Source of the DNA: Spirochaetota bacterium | GTDB lineage: Bacteria; Spirochaetota; Spirochaetia; Sphaerochaetales; Sphaerochaetaceae | DNA: 64,000 nt | Direction of reading: 5' to 3' | Assembly: GCA_023401595.1 (NCBI GenBank) | Contig: JAEXDQ010000055.1 | Coordinates: forward strand, 20,113 to 84,112 | Shown: one piece after another, positions 41,592 through 50,568 of the stretch | Layout: the number at the start of each line of letters is the position of its first letter | Position numbering within the stretch: the stretch's first letter is position 1 | The notes under the pieces: generated by a model | The model's input: only the letters and a program-made list of their open reading frames with translations | Databases searched by the model: none | What the model was told of the DNA's origin: nothing | Program-made: the position numbers and the translations under genes

Positions 41592-43792
41592 AATCGTGAA
41601 AGCATTTCGTCATCCATACCGCAGCCGGTATCGGATATGGTAAAATGCAAGAACAACTTGTCCTGTTGCGAAATCCGCTGTTCGATGGAGAGACGGATGC
41701 TGCCGCTTCGTGTGAACTTGACGGCATTCGACAACAGATTCGTGAGAATCTGGTTCAACCGAAGCTGATCGCCGACGATCCATTCGTCTACGGAATTGAC
41801 AAGCCTTGACTGGAAATCGATACGTTTCGCCTGGCATTGGGCGTAGTAGACAGCCGTAAGCGATGAAACAAGCTGTTTGAAATCGAACGGAGCATGAGCT
41901 ATCTTGAGCTTGCCGGACTCGATCGCGGACATGTCCAATACATCGTTGATGATGGAAAGCAACATCCGTGACGCCAGCGTCACCTTGTCAAGATTCTCCT
42001 TGACGACACCAGGTTCCCCGACATGGTCCATCGTGAGCGTCGTAAGACCGGTGATGGCGTTCATAGGCGTCCGTATCTCATGGCTCATGTGCGCCAGGAA
42101 ATCACTTTTAGCCTGGGAGGCGACCCGCGCCTGCTCATAGGCTTCCGCGAGCTGGACGTTTTTCGCCTGGATACGTTTCATGTTCTTGTGCCGGAGGATA
42201 AGGATGACGACGCACAGACACAGCACGACGCAGAACAACAGACCGATGATCCGGATGGGCAACCGGAACTTATGGAACGTATCCCGCCATGTGATGTGAT
42301 ACGGCTTCGCTATGGTATGGGCGATGATGATATCGTTCAGTTCATCATCGGTAATGGCGCTGATGGCTTTGTTAAGCACGGAGACCAGCACGGGATCCTC
42401 GCCATCGAGCATCACCAGCTTCATGCTCTCATCCACCTGATAGACGGGAAAGATCATCAGCGAGTCGAACCTGGGGCTCTGCAATGCATTCCTGACGACA
42501 TACATGTTCTGTAGCAGGATATCGGCTTCGCCGGCCAGAATCGCGTCCAGACAAGCCTCATTGGTGTCATATATCCGGAGGTTCGCATTCGGGTACATCG
42601 ACGCTATGGCTTCCTGCCCGCCTATGAACCCGACCGGCAACGCCACCGACATCACATGACCGGGAGCGAAGTTCTCTCCTTCTCTTCCCACTACTACGAC
42701 CGACGTCTGAAAGGCTGTATCGCTGTGGACCAGCTCCGTCGACGGATGGCTCAGTTCGGAATACATGACCCCTGCGACCAGCCTGCCGTCGGTCTTGCGC
42801 AGCCAATCCACACCGCGCACCCCGGCCGGGACGGCCTCATACCGAAACGCAAGTCCGCTTTTTTCCGCAATGAGGTCGCAAAGATCGATGAACATGCCTG
42901 ACAGGGCCCCGGTTTCTTCATCGAGATGCGACAATGGTTCCGCTCCGGCGAGCTGTCCTACCAGCAGGATCCCCGCGCTTTCCACATATTCAGCCTCTTC
43001 CCGGGTATATGGGGTCACGGTCCGTTCCGGATAGTATCTCTGATACAGCTGCGGTAAAAAAGAGGGGGAATCCATCTTGATGTCATTCAGCGCCGTATCC
43101 AACGTTTCAAGGTATGGATTGCCGATTGTCATCGAGATATAGTTGGATACGGAATAGAATCTGGCCAGGACTTTCAGTTCGTCGGTCATGTCCATGATGT
43201 TGGATATGACGGCGTCGACTTCTCCGGCGTCAAGGGCCTGTCTGCACAGGTCGTATCCGGGGAACAGCCGGAGGTTGTCTTCCGTGACATGGATCCGGTC
43301 AAGATATTCTCGTACATCGGTCTTTCCGTACAGGCTCCTTGCCATGGCTATCCGCAACGAGGAGAAGTTCTCATAGTCCTTGTAATAGAGGTCGTTCCTG
43401 GTCTTCAGCGTCATGAAAGCGTGATAGGTGTCCATCACGCTTTCATGGGTATATCCAAGGGCCGCGGACGGCGTGGACGGCATGGTCCCCGGAAGCCGGA
43501 GGTCCGCCTCGCCGGAAAGCAGCATGTTCTGAGTCTGCTCCCATGTGCCGGCCGGCACATATTCAAACCGCAGACCTGCGTATTCGCCGATTCTTTCCAG
43601 AAGCTCCACGCCATAGCCGGTTCGTTTCCCGTTTGAATCATATTCAAAGAATCCGTCCAGCGGATAGAAGGCGACCTTGAGGACTTTGTCCTTGCTCGCG
43701 GCGAAAACAGGCGTCAGGAAGAGACAGCACAGGAGCGCACACGATATCCCGCGCAGAATTCCAGGTATGAGCCAGCGTTTGGCCTTTATCAT
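41513..43792 (-). CDS. Hybrid kinase 2, N-terminal fragment: SBP_bac_3 x2, TM, HisKA, part of HATPase
   Basis: A 759-residue sensor with the same plan as hybrid kinase 1. It has a signal peptide (CALLCCLFLTPVFA, about 17-32), two periplasmic solute-binding domains (about 37-265 and 275-505, including LKVAFYPLDGFFEYD and DEETGALSGMFIDLCDLIAE), and a transmembrane helix near 530-553. Then come a coiled linker, the H box AHMSHEIRTPMNAITG and the ATPase N and G1 boxes (NLLSNAVKFT, DTGCGMDDEM). After SRL the frame runs into 25 unrelated residues and stops, while the correct continuation lies in another frame. The start is ATG 43792 with GGAGG 8 bases upstream. Confidence 0.88.
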   Translation of the reverse strand: MIKAKRWLIPGILRGISCALLCCLFLTPVFAASKDKVLKVAFYPLDGFFEYDSNGKRTGYGVELLERIGEYAGLRFEYVPAGTWEQTQNMLLSGEADLRLPGTMPSTPSAALGYTHESVMDTYHAFMTLKTRNDLYYKDYENFSSLRIAMARSLYGKTDVREYLDRIHVTEDNLRLFPGYDLCRQALDAGEVDAVISNIMDMTDELKVLARFYSVSNYISMTIGNPYLETLDTALNDIKMDSPSFLPQLYQRYYPERTVTPYTREEAEYVESAGILLVGQLAGAEPLSHLDEETGALSGMFIDLCDLIAEKSGLAFRYEAVPAGVRGVDWLRKTDGRLVAGVMYSELSHPSTELVHSDTAFQTSVVVVGREGENFAPGHVMSVALPVGFIGGQEAIASMYPNANLRIYDTNEACLDAILAGEADILLQNMYVVRNALQSPRFDSLMIFPVYQVDESMKLVMLDGEDPVLVSVLNKAISAITDDELNDIIIAHTIAKPYHITWRDTFHKFRLPIRIIGLLFCVVLCLCVVILILRHKNMKRIQAKNVQLAEAYEQARVASQAKSDFLAHMSHEIRTPMNAITGLTTLTMDHVGEPGVVKENLDKVTLASRMLLSIINDVLDMSAIESGKLKIAHAPFDFKQLVSSLTAVYYAQCQAKRIDFQSRLVNSVDEWIVGDQLRLNQILTNLLSNAVKFTRSGSIRLSIEQRISQQDKLFLHFTISDTGCGMDDEMLSRLWRNPLSRRPPVRPMNTGAAVWGSPS

Positions 43793-43873
43793 GGATACAT
43801 CCTCCATATCGCCTTGCCCCGCGGGTCTCCGGCCGACCGATTCCGGTGTCTGCCACAAGACACCGATAAAGAA

Positions 43874-44365
43874 CTATCTGCGCACATATGCCACAAGCAT
43901 ATCGATATAACCGTCAAAGACGTCAAAGGCCCCGCCCCTCCGCCGCTGAGGAGCTTCCGAAGGATACATACGCATCAGCCGTTGCATGACCCCGTTGCCA
44001 GCCGCGGCGAACAGCAGGGCTTCCACGGTATTCGTCCGATAATAAGCCTTCCACATTCTCAAGAACAACAAAAGACGGCCCAAACCGGTCTCCCCTGTCT
44101 TGTCGGTCTTTTCATTGTCTTCCACAATCGGCGTATATATTTTGCAGAGGAACCGGGAGGAGGCGTCGGACAGGAGTCCGTCTTTTTCGGGGTAGTGCCG
44201 GTTGACCGTTCGCGTGGATACTCCGGCGCAAGCCGCTGTCTGGGTGAGCCGCACTTTGTCCACACCGGGCTCAGGGACACAACCGACCGCCGCGTCGAGG
44301 ATGCCGTCGATGACCATTTCTTGAGAATGTCTATCCACGACCCGTCCTCCCCGACCCGTGTGCAT
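43874..44365 (-). CDS. TetR-like transcriptional regulator
   Basis: A 163-residue protein, short for the family. The N-terminal helix-turn-helix reads VDKVRLTQTAACAGVSTRTV followed by NRHYPEKDGLL, a TetR-type DNA-binding domain. The C-terminal part is small and ends in DMLVAYVRR. It precedes hybrid kinase 2 on the same strand by 81 bases, so it may be the first gene of the signalling operon and an autoregulator of it. The exact start is uncertain, with ATG at 44365 chosen and GTG codons nearby possible. Confidence 0.72.
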   Translation of the reverse strand: MHTGRGGRVVDRHSQEMVIDGILDAAVGCVPEPGVDKVRLTQTAACAGVSTRTVNRHYPEKDGLLSDASSRFLCKIYTPIVEDNEKTDKTGETGLGRLLLFLRMWKAYYRTNTVEALLFAAAGNGVMQRLMRMYPSEAPQRRRGGAFDVFDGYIDMLVAYVRR

Positions 44366-44538
44366 GTCCAGCCTATTCCGTCAGGACCTTCGCCATGACG
44401 GAATGCCGCGTCGGCTCGATAAAACCGTATCGCCGCATCGCGTTCATGCCGTCCGCCTTTGCAGCTGAACACACGCCGCCAGTACCGGAAACAAGAAAAT
44501 CATCATAGCTGTCAGTCGGCATATCATTATCATTAGCA

Positions 44539-44567
44539 ATTCTATAGCCTAATCAGGTAAAGAGCAA
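44539..44567 (-). promoter_or_regulatory. Promoter upstream of the TetR-like gene and signalling operon
   Basis: On the minus strand TTGCTC (44562-44567), 17 bases, TAGAAT (44539-44544). The leader to the TetR start is long (about 165 bases), which leaves room for another start or control element. Confidence 0.5.
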
Positions 44568-44674
44568 TAGAAGTTTTGCAATGATACGAGGTTGGGACGG
44601 CAGAATGATGAATGATTTGGGGCGCTTGCTGATAAACAATAGCCGAAGGCTGCTGGCGATTGAAGAAGTGGGCA

Positions 44675-44730
44675 AAACGACAGAAAGGGTCGCCGAAAGC
44701 CTGAAACCAAGCTTTCATCAACCCTTTCTG
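44675..44730 (-). terminator. Two-tier hairpin after the acyl-CoA ligase gene
   Basis: CAGAAAGGGT (44681-44690) pairs perfectly with ACCCTTTCTG (44721-44730). Inside, GAAAGC pairs with GCTTTC. On the minus strand TCGTTTTG follows. It lies 25 bases past the ligase stop codon. Confidence 0.6.
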
Positions 44731-44754
44731 CGCTGTATCCGATGTAACGACGGA

Positions 44755-46671
44755 CTATTTCCTCGGCTCCTTTCCATCCTTGCCGGAAACACTGTCGGCG
44801 CCGGTCGGCTTCGCGGAGGAATCGGAGGAATGAGGCGTATCGCTCCCGCCCTTTTCCTTTTCTTTTTCCTTTTCTTTCTCATTGCGCCGGGTGGCGTCGT
44901 AGAGGAAACGTTTGATCTTCTGTGTCGGAGTACGTTGGAACGGCTCTTCCTGCAACTCCACGTCGCTGAGACGGCTCGACGCGCTCAGCTCCTTGTTCAC
45001 GTCCTCTCTCAGCTTAGCGATATATTTCGCCGCTTCCGCTTTGGCGTCGTTGATGTTCAGGGACATCTTCTCGGCAAAGCTTTCGAGATCGAGCTTGACC
45101 ATGGCCAGCAGACCGCCTTCATCGGGGACGACCAGACTCTCCTGGACAAACGACTGGTTGTTGATGACCGATTCAATCAGTTCAGGATAGATGTTCTCGC
45201 CGCCGGGCCCCAGAATCATGGTCTTGGTACGGCCCTTGATCGCCAGACGGCCCTTCTTGTCCAACAGCCCCAGGTCGCCGGTGCGGAAATAGCCATCATC
45301 GGTAAAGGCTTCCTTCGTCAGGGCCTCATTGTCATAGTAGCCGAGCATGACGTTCGGCCCCTTCACCTCGATCTCCCCCACTCCGGTTTCCGGATCCTTG
45401 TTGGCGAGACGCAGGGACACGTGGGGCACGACCTTGCCGATGAACCCCACATGCTGGCTCTTGGGCCCGCAACCGGCCAACAGCGGCGCGGTCTCCGTCA
45501 ATCCATAACCTATCGCATATGGAAAACCGGCCTCATAGAGGAACTTCTCGACTTCACCGTCCAACGGAGCGCCCCCGACTCCGAAGAATTTCACCCTTGC
45601 GCCGAAGGTCATCTTCAGCTTGCGGCCGATGATACGGCTGATCATCCTCCGTGTCACGCCCCATTTCAACCATCCCTTCAACCGAGGATTATCCCTCAGC
45701 TTGGGAAGGACAGCGCTACGGTATACCTTCTCGATCAGCAGCGGAACGCTCAGCATGATGTGCGGCCGCACTTTTTTCATGGCGGGCAGGAGGATGCTGG
45801 GGGCCGGAGTCTTGCCAAGATAATGAATCTCCACGCCACAGAGCAATACGAGAATCTGTCCGATGGTGAATTCATACACATGGCTCATCGGGAGGATGGA
45901 AAGCACCCGGTCGCCGGGGCGGATCTTCACATACATGTCGGTGGAGACGTCGGCGTTCCAGACGATGTTCCTATGGGTGAGCATGACTCCTTTCGGGTTT
46001 CCTGTCGTACCGCTCGTATAGATCAGGCTGGCAAGGTCATCTTCGCCGGGCTCCCGTTCCGACAGGCCCGCGAGCTGCTTCTTGGTCGGTTTCAGGCGTG
46101 TCATGTCGCGCCCCGGCGCATTGGAGAACTGCGCCACGTCGGTTATCTGCGTGCTGATCGGTCCGGGGATATGGAACAGGTCCTCCATACGGATGAGCAG
46201 GTTGGAGCCGTCCGCGGCGAACGGCAGGCATTTCTCAAAATGCCGTCCGTTCACGATCACACCTTTCGCGCCGGAATGGGTCAGTATCTGCATGACCTCC
46301 TTCGCGGAAAAGTCGGGCAGGATCGGTACGGCGACCCCTTTGCAACAGGTGATCCCCAGATAAGCGAGCAACCAGGTCGGACAGCTTTCGCCCAGGATGG
46401 CGATTTTGTCCCCGGCTTGGAAGCCCTGTTCCAGCAAATAGCAGGAGATGGAATCGACCATGGTCTTCAAGCGTCCGTAGGTGATCGCGCTGTCATCGAC
46501 GCCATAGATTTTGAGAGCCAGTCTTTTCTTATAGTTTCTCGCGGAGCAATCGACCACGGCACGCATGGTGAACTTGTCCACTTTCTTCATTCTGAGACCA
46601 TCCGCCCGTTTGATCTTGCCGGGTTTTGGCGGTTTCTTCTCTCTTTCCCCGGCTTTCTTGCTCTCGCTCAT
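44755..46671 (-). CDS. Long-chain acyl-CoA synthetase (AMP-forming), copy 1
   Basis: Adenylate-forming ligase of 638 residues. The P-loop-like motif is LIYTSGTTGNPKGVMLTH, the A5 region YGLTETAPL, the A7 region DGYFRTGDLG, and the hinge/A8 region KGRTKTMILGPGGENI. It activates fatty acids for membrane lipid synthesis or remodelling. The C-terminus is an unusual disordered tail of about 50 residues starting with KEKEKEKEKG and continuing in Ser/Asp/Lys, beyond the usual end of the family. Start at MSESKKAG (46671), GGAG 6 bases before it. It is 22 bases downstream of the WalJ-like gene, so the ArsC-like, WalJ-like and ligase genes form an operon. Confidence 0.93.
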   Translation of the reverse strand: MSESKKAGEREKKPPKPGKIKRADGLRMKKVDKFTMRAVVDCSARNYKKRLALKIYGVDDSAITYGRLKTMVDSISCYLLEQGFQAGDKIAILGESCPTWLLAYLGITCCKGVAVPILPDFSAKEVMQILTHSGAKGVIVNGRHFEKCLPFAADGSNLLIRMEDLFHIPGPISTQITDVAQFSNAPGRDMTRLKPTKKQLAGLSEREPGEDDLASLIYTSGTTGNPKGVMLTHRNIVWNADVSTDMYVKIRPGDRVLSILPMSHVYEFTIGQILVLLCGVEIHYLGKTPAPSILLPAMKKVRPHIMLSVPLLIEKVYRSAVLPKLRDNPRLKGWLKWGVTRRMISRIIGRKLKMTFGARVKFFGVGGAPLDGEVEKFLYEAGFPYAIGYGLTETAPLLAGCGPKSQHVGFIGKVVPHVSLRLANKDPETGVGEIEVKGPNVMLGYYDNEALTKEAFTDDGYFRTGDLGLLDKKGRLAIKGRTKTMILGPGGENIYPELIESVINNQSFVQESLVVPDEGGLLAMVKLDLESFAEKMSLNINDAKAEAAKYIAKLREDVNKELSASSRLSDVELQEEPFQRTPTQKIKRFLYDATRRNEKEKEKEKEKGGSDTPHSSDSSAKPTGADSVSGKDGKEPRK

Positions 46672-46693
46672 AAGACACTCCAACGAACCGGTC

Positions 46694-47539
46694 TCACGCC
46701 AGTTCTCCTATATAGGCTCGTCCCCGTTCACACACTGTGAATCCACCGTGCCAGACGTACCGTCCGGCTTCGCGGGCCACCAGCCCGGGGTCGTTGTTTT
46801 GCGCGGACAAATGGATGAAGTATACTTTTCTATCAGTCTCCGCATCCATCCGTTCACCTATGAACAGGGACATTTCATCATCCGAAGTTTCAGCAACTTC
46901 GACCGATTCAATAATCCTGCATCGACAGAGGAACTCGAAGGCCTGGTCATTGGACAGATGCCCCCAGTCCCCGGCGATCCGTTTCTGAAGGTAATACGGG
47001 TAAGGGCCGGTCCTGAGCATCCGTTCGTCATAGTTCGCTTCCAGAAACAGCACCTCGGCATGTTCGCCGAACTGCACCATCGTCTCGTCGTAGGTGCCGG
47101 AATCGGTCAGGATCAGGAATTCATGCCCGTCAGCGTTGATGTTCCAGCCCATGGAACCGGCGCTGTCATGGGTCGTGTAAAATCCGTTCAACGAAAATGA
47201 GTCGTATCCGACGACTTCGCCCGGTTCCACCGTCACCAAGGAGGAAGGGGAGATGTTCAGCTTCGCGCAGACGGTCGTCTCCGTTTCGTACGCCTTGCGG
47301 CTCATGATCACCGGCAGCCCCGTCTTTCGGGAAAACACCCCCGCCCCGCATCCATGGTCGGGATGCAGGTGGGTAAGGAACAACGCTTTGACGGACTCGA
47401 ACGGAATATCAGCTTCTTCGAGACGACGGCGCAATTCCTTCAGGGAAAAACCGCAATCCACCAGAATCGAGCTGGTTCCGTCGTAGAAGACATAGCTGTT
47501 TCCGCAGGAGCCGCTACCAAGCACGGCATATCTGATCAT
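46694..47539 (-). CDS. WalJ/YycJ-like metallo-beta-lactamase-fold nuclease
   Basis: A 281-residue MBL-fold hydrolase. It opens with YAVLGSGSCGNSYVF, contains the metal site TLHPDH-type sequence THLHPDHGCGAG and the family stretch HDSAGSMGW, then LEANYDERMLRTGPYPYYLQ and GHLSND. This is the YycJ/WalJ branch, thought to be a single-strand-specific DNA exonuclease linked to repair or cell-wall signalling in Bacillus. The ATG overlaps the stop of the ArsC-like gene by four bases, so translation is coupled. Confidence 0.9.
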   Translation of the reverse strand: MIRYAVLGSGSCGNSYVFYDGTSSILVDCGFSLKELRRRLEEADIPFESVKALFLTHLHPDHGCGAGVFSRKTGLPVIMSRKAYETETTVCAKLNISPSSLVTVEPGEVVGYDSFSLNGFYTTHDSAGSMGWNINADGHEFLILTDSGTYDETMVQFGEHAEVLFLEANYDERMLRTGPYPYYLQKRIAGDWGHLSNDQAFEFLCRCRIIESVEVAETSDDEMSLFIGERMDAETDRKVYFIHLSAQNNDPGLVAREAGRYVWHGGFTVCERGRAYIGELA

Positions 47540-47874
47540 GACTTAGCCCCGTACTGCTGAAGAAACGCCAGATCACAACCGACGGCGCATTTGCCTTTGC
47601 TCCGCAAGACGGGCGTCCTCAACAGCTGCCAATGAGCCTTGAGTTCTTCCCGCGGGTCGAAATCCCTCCATGCGTATCCTTCTTTCTGGTAATAGGCGCT
47701 TGCGGTATCGATCAAATCCTCAGCGGAAAACGCTGCGAACAGGCTGTCCCATTCCCCGTCGGACAAGCCGCGTTGCGTCAAGTCAACGAATTGACACTCC
47801 AGAGAACGTTCCTTACACGTGCGCAGGGCTTTTCGGGTCTCCTGACACTTCTTCGTACCGATGATCTGAACCAT
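47536..47874 (-). CDS. ArsC/Spx-family thioredoxin-fold protein
   Basis: A 112-residue member of the ArsC-like family (arsenate reductase-related, Spx/MgsR/YffB relatives). The catalytic-type cysteine is C10 in GTKKCQETRKA. PVLRSKGKCAVGCD occupies the place of the PI(V)RD...G segment. It lacks the arsenate-binding arginine pattern I would need to call it an arsenate reductase, so function is open. The chosen ATG at 47874 has AAGGCGG about 14 bases upstream. A TTG four codons earlier is possible. Head of the ArsC-like, WalJ-like, ligase operon. Its leader has a perfect 9-bp hairpin (AGGGGAAGG 47904-47912, CCTTCCCCT 47923-47931). Confidence 0.8.
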   Translation of the reverse strand: MVQIIGTKKCQETRKALRTCKERSLECQFVDLTQRGLSDGEWDSLFAAFSAEDLIDTASAYYQKEGYAWRDFDPREELKAHWQLLRTPVLRSKGKCAVGCDLAFLQQYGAKS

Positions 47875-48078
47875 GATGAAGTACAACCGCCTTGGCTAAA
47901 CTAAGGGGAAGGCTGTATGCTTCCTTCCCCTATCTAGATGGTATGAAAATTCACCAGAAAAAGCAAGGTTTTATTTTGACAAACAGCCGACACAATGTCA
48001 GTAATAGTAGGTTTTTACTACCCCACTAGCCATTTCATATGGTATCCGACCCCACCATGCCCGCCGTCAGCGTCAGAA

Positions 48079-48122
48079 AGGGGTAGCCCAGGGGTAGCCC
48101 TACGCTAGCCCTAAGGTAGTTC
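48079..48122. repeat. Four 11-bp units of the AGGGGTAGCCC repeat
   Basis: TAGCCC or TAGTTC recurs every 11 bases (48084, 48095, 48106, 48117). Units are AGGGGTAGCCC twice, TACGCTAGCCC, then TAAGGTAGTTC. It lies in the 546-base space between the ArsC-like gene and acyl-CoA ligase 2. Confidence 0.9.
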
Positions 48123-48193
48123 AACAGCAACCCGACGGAGATTGAAATCCACCATTTGTAGATGTTCGCAGGGGACCCGCAAATGTGATTGAT

Positions 48194-48328
48194 GTTGTCC
48201 GCCGGCCGTTCCCGGGTTGTTCGTCGGCCGTTCCCGGGTTGTTCGCCGGCCGTTCCCGGGTTGTTCGCCGGTCGTTCTCGGGTTGTCCGCCGGTCGTTCT
48301 CGGGTTGTCCGCCGGTCGTTCCCGGGTG
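48194..48328. repeat. 22-bp tandem array, six copies
   Basis: The unit CCGGCCGTTCCCGGGTTGTT plus CG recurs at exact 22-base steps (GGGT at 48214, 48236, 48258, 48280, 48302 and 48324). Copies differ by CGGCCG/CGGTCG and CCC/CTC. It is unrelated in sequence to the 22-bp array at 7368 but identical in period. Apart from this and the 11-bp units, 47933-48420 shows no gene. Confidence 0.95.
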
Positions 48329-48420
48329 TATAAGACGGAATCTCCATCGGTAGTACGGTCACATACCGACGGAGAGAGTGGAACGTATAGCAAGTGTATG
48401 AGGAATTGATTTTCCCATCA

Positions 48421-50334
48421 TCAGGCGTACATCGACGTAATTTCGTCCTTATAGAGTTCCTGAATCCTGTGCCTTTTTACTTCCTGCTTCGCGCTCAGTT
48501 CCTTTCCGACTTCAAAGGAATGGTCGAGGATTACAAATCTGTTGACCTGTTCAAAGCTTTTGAAGCCATGCTTCGATGAAACTGCGTTCTGAATCTCGCG
48601 ATTGACCAGCGCCTTGACCTCGGGAATCTCTTCCAGATGTTCCCGGTTGATGTACGGAACCTGATGCTCCTTGAGGTATCGTTCCACCATTTTGGACGCG
48701 AGGACTATCAACGCGCCGAGATATTTTCTGTCCTGTCCCACGACGACGGCCTGCTCGATGTATTCGCTTTCGCATAGGCGGGCCTCGATTGGCACAGGCT
48801 CCAGATTCTCACCGCCAGAAAGAACGATGGTATCCTTCGCACGGCCGCATATGGAGAAATCCCCGTCGTGGGTCCACATCCCGAGATCGCCGGTATCGAG
48901 CCAGCCGTCCTTGTCGATGACGCGCCCGGTCAAGTCGGGACGCCGGTAGTAGCCCTGCATGACCTGCGGCCCACGGACCATCACCACGCCTTTCTTCCCC
49001 GGAGCCAAGGGACGCCCCTGCTCGTCCACGATCTTGATCTCAGTACCGCCCAGCGGATGTACCGTTCCAGATACTTGACGGCAATATGTGCGTACAGCCA
49101 CGACCGGTGCAGATTCCGTCAGACCATAACCATCCAGCAGTGAAACGCCTATCGCCTTGAAAAACGTATCCACGGGCTCGGAGAGGGAGCCGCCGCCACT
49201 GACGCCGGCTATGAAATTCGAACCCAGCTTCGCTTTGATCTGTCTGAAAGCCAGCATATCGCCAAGATGCCACAACGGGGTCAGTACGGCGAGCGGAAGC
49301 AGGGAACGGAGCAAGTCGACGATACGGCTACGGCGTCGGAACGTGGCGAGGTGTCCGTGGAACATGTCGCGGTACTTGGCCCTCGCCGTAGCGATGCTCA
49401 CGAAAACATCGAACAACCGCTGTTTCGCCTTTCCCTGGGCTTTGATCGACTGGTACACCCCAGCCTTCACCGTCTCCCAAATGCGCGGGACGGAGCCCAT
49501 GAACGAAGGGTTCACCCTCTGGAGGTCGGTCAAAAGAATCTTGCCAATCGGTTTCGAATAGGCAATCGTGGAAGCCTGAGAAAGTATCAGATACTGGAGA
49601 ATCCGTTCAAAGGAATGCCAGACGGGCAGGACGGAAAGCCACCGTTGCCCCGGCTTGAACTCCACAATCTCGGGCAGCTGGTTCAATTGATGGATGAAAT
49701 TCCTATGGCAAAGCATCACGCCCTTGGGATCGCCTGTCGTACCGCTGGTAAAAATCAGCGTGGCCGTCTCTTCGGCGGTCCCTTCCAGCAAGCGGCGTTG
49801 AAGTTTTTCCACCGTCAAGGCATCGCCCAGCAACTTGTCCCCGGCATCGAGAAGCTTGGAAAAACGGTGGATGGACACGCCGTAGAGCCGTTCAAGAGCA
49901 ACAATATCACAGATTGAGGAATCATCCATGACAATCAGGTGGCGCAAGGCGGGAAGCCCCTCCTTCAATTCAAGGATTTTCTGAAGCTGTTCAAGATTCT
50001 CGGCAAAACAGAACCGGCATTCAGTAAAACCGAGGATGAAGGAAACCTCATACGGCATGGCGTCCCGTCCCCTGGGAACATCGACCGCACCAAGGGAGAG
50101 TACGGCGAGGTCCGCGACCAACCATTGGGCGCGGTTGTCGCTAATCAGTCCGACGTTCTCCCCCCGACGGAGCCCCAAGGAATCGAGCGAGGCGGCCAGC
50201 GCCCTGACTTGACACTGCAACTGGCGATACGTGGTGGTATGGAAGGCTCCCTTCGCATCCTTTGACATCTGAGCGCCCATATCGGGATATTTCTGTACAA
50301 TTTCATCGAACATCTGGGGAATCGTCTGATACAT
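48421..50334 (-). CDS. Long-chain acyl-CoA synthetase (AMP-forming), copy 2
   Basis: A 637-residue adenylate-forming ligase with TLIFTSGTTGDPKGVMLCH, YGLTESAPVV, DGWLDTGDLGMW and CGRAKDTIVLSGGENLEP. It is clearly related to but distinct from copy 1: the N-terminus MYQTIPQMFDEIVQKYPD and the C-terminus KRHRIQELYKDEITSMYA differ, and there is no KEKEK tail. It resembles the FadD15/ACSL branch. I start at ATG 50334, where AGGAGG lies 11 bases upstream. Two tandem ATGs 33 bases earlier lack a ribosome site. It is divergent from the flavoprotein gene and may share a regulator with it. Confidence 0.93.
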   Translation of the reverse strand: MYQTIPQMFDEIVQKYPDMGAQMSKDAKGAFHTTTYRQLQCQVRALAASLDSLGLRRGENVGLISDNRAQWLVADLAVLSLGAVDVPRGRDAMPYEVSFILGFTECRFCFAENLEQLQKILELKEGLPALRHLIVMDDSSICDIVALERLYGVSIHRFSKLLDAGDKLLGDALTVEKLQRRLLEGTAEETATLIFTSGTTGDPKGVMLCHRNFIHQLNQLPEIVEFKPGQRWLSVLPVWHSFERILQYLILSQASTIAYSKPIGKILLTDLQRVNPSFMGSVPRIWETVKAGVYQSIKAQGKAKQRLFDVFVSIATARAKYRDMFHGHLATFRRRSRIVDLLRSLLPLAVLTPLWHLGDMLAFRQIKAKLGSNFIAGVSGGGSLSEPVDTFFKAIGVSLLDGYGLTESAPVVAVRTYCRQVSGTVHPLGGTEIKIVDEQGRPLAPGKKGVVMVRGPQVMQGYYRRPDLTGRVIDKDGWLDTGDLGMWTHDGDFSICGRAKDTIVLSGGENLEPVPIEARLCESEYIEQAVVVGQDRKYLGALIVLASKMVERYLKEHQVPYINREHLEEIPEVKALVNREIQNAVSSKHGFKSFEQVNRFVILDHSFEVGKELSAKQEVKRHRIQELYKDEITSMYA

Positions 50335-50568
50335 GTCCCGGTCGTCCTCCTGATCTGTGTTCATCATTTATATTTACATATTTTCATTTATTGTCAATTT
50401 GTCAAAATAAAATACAAGAAAGAGCCACCCCTTGTCAAGAAAAATAACCATAATCGATGAAATTTCAGGGATACAAACAGCGGCACAGCCCATCATCCTC
50501 CCTAACCAGCGTCGCCTGCCAATTGAATGCCGGACAACGGAGTTCCAAGCGCCAGAAACGGTTTTTCA

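Larger units (their letters stand above)
44366..44754. other. 389-bp intergenic stretch with regulatory signals only
   Basis: Contains the TetR-gene promoter (44539-44567), the terminator-like double hairpin of the ligase gene (44675-44730), and a run GCTAATGATAATGATATG (minus strand, about 44518-44535) that recalls Fur-type AT hexamers. No gene is seen. Confidence 0.45.

Noticed and set aside
44518..44535. Fur box upstream of the TetR-like gene
   Set aside because: Only two or three AT hexamers resemble the consensus, and no iron-related gene follows. I keep it as a note, not a call.
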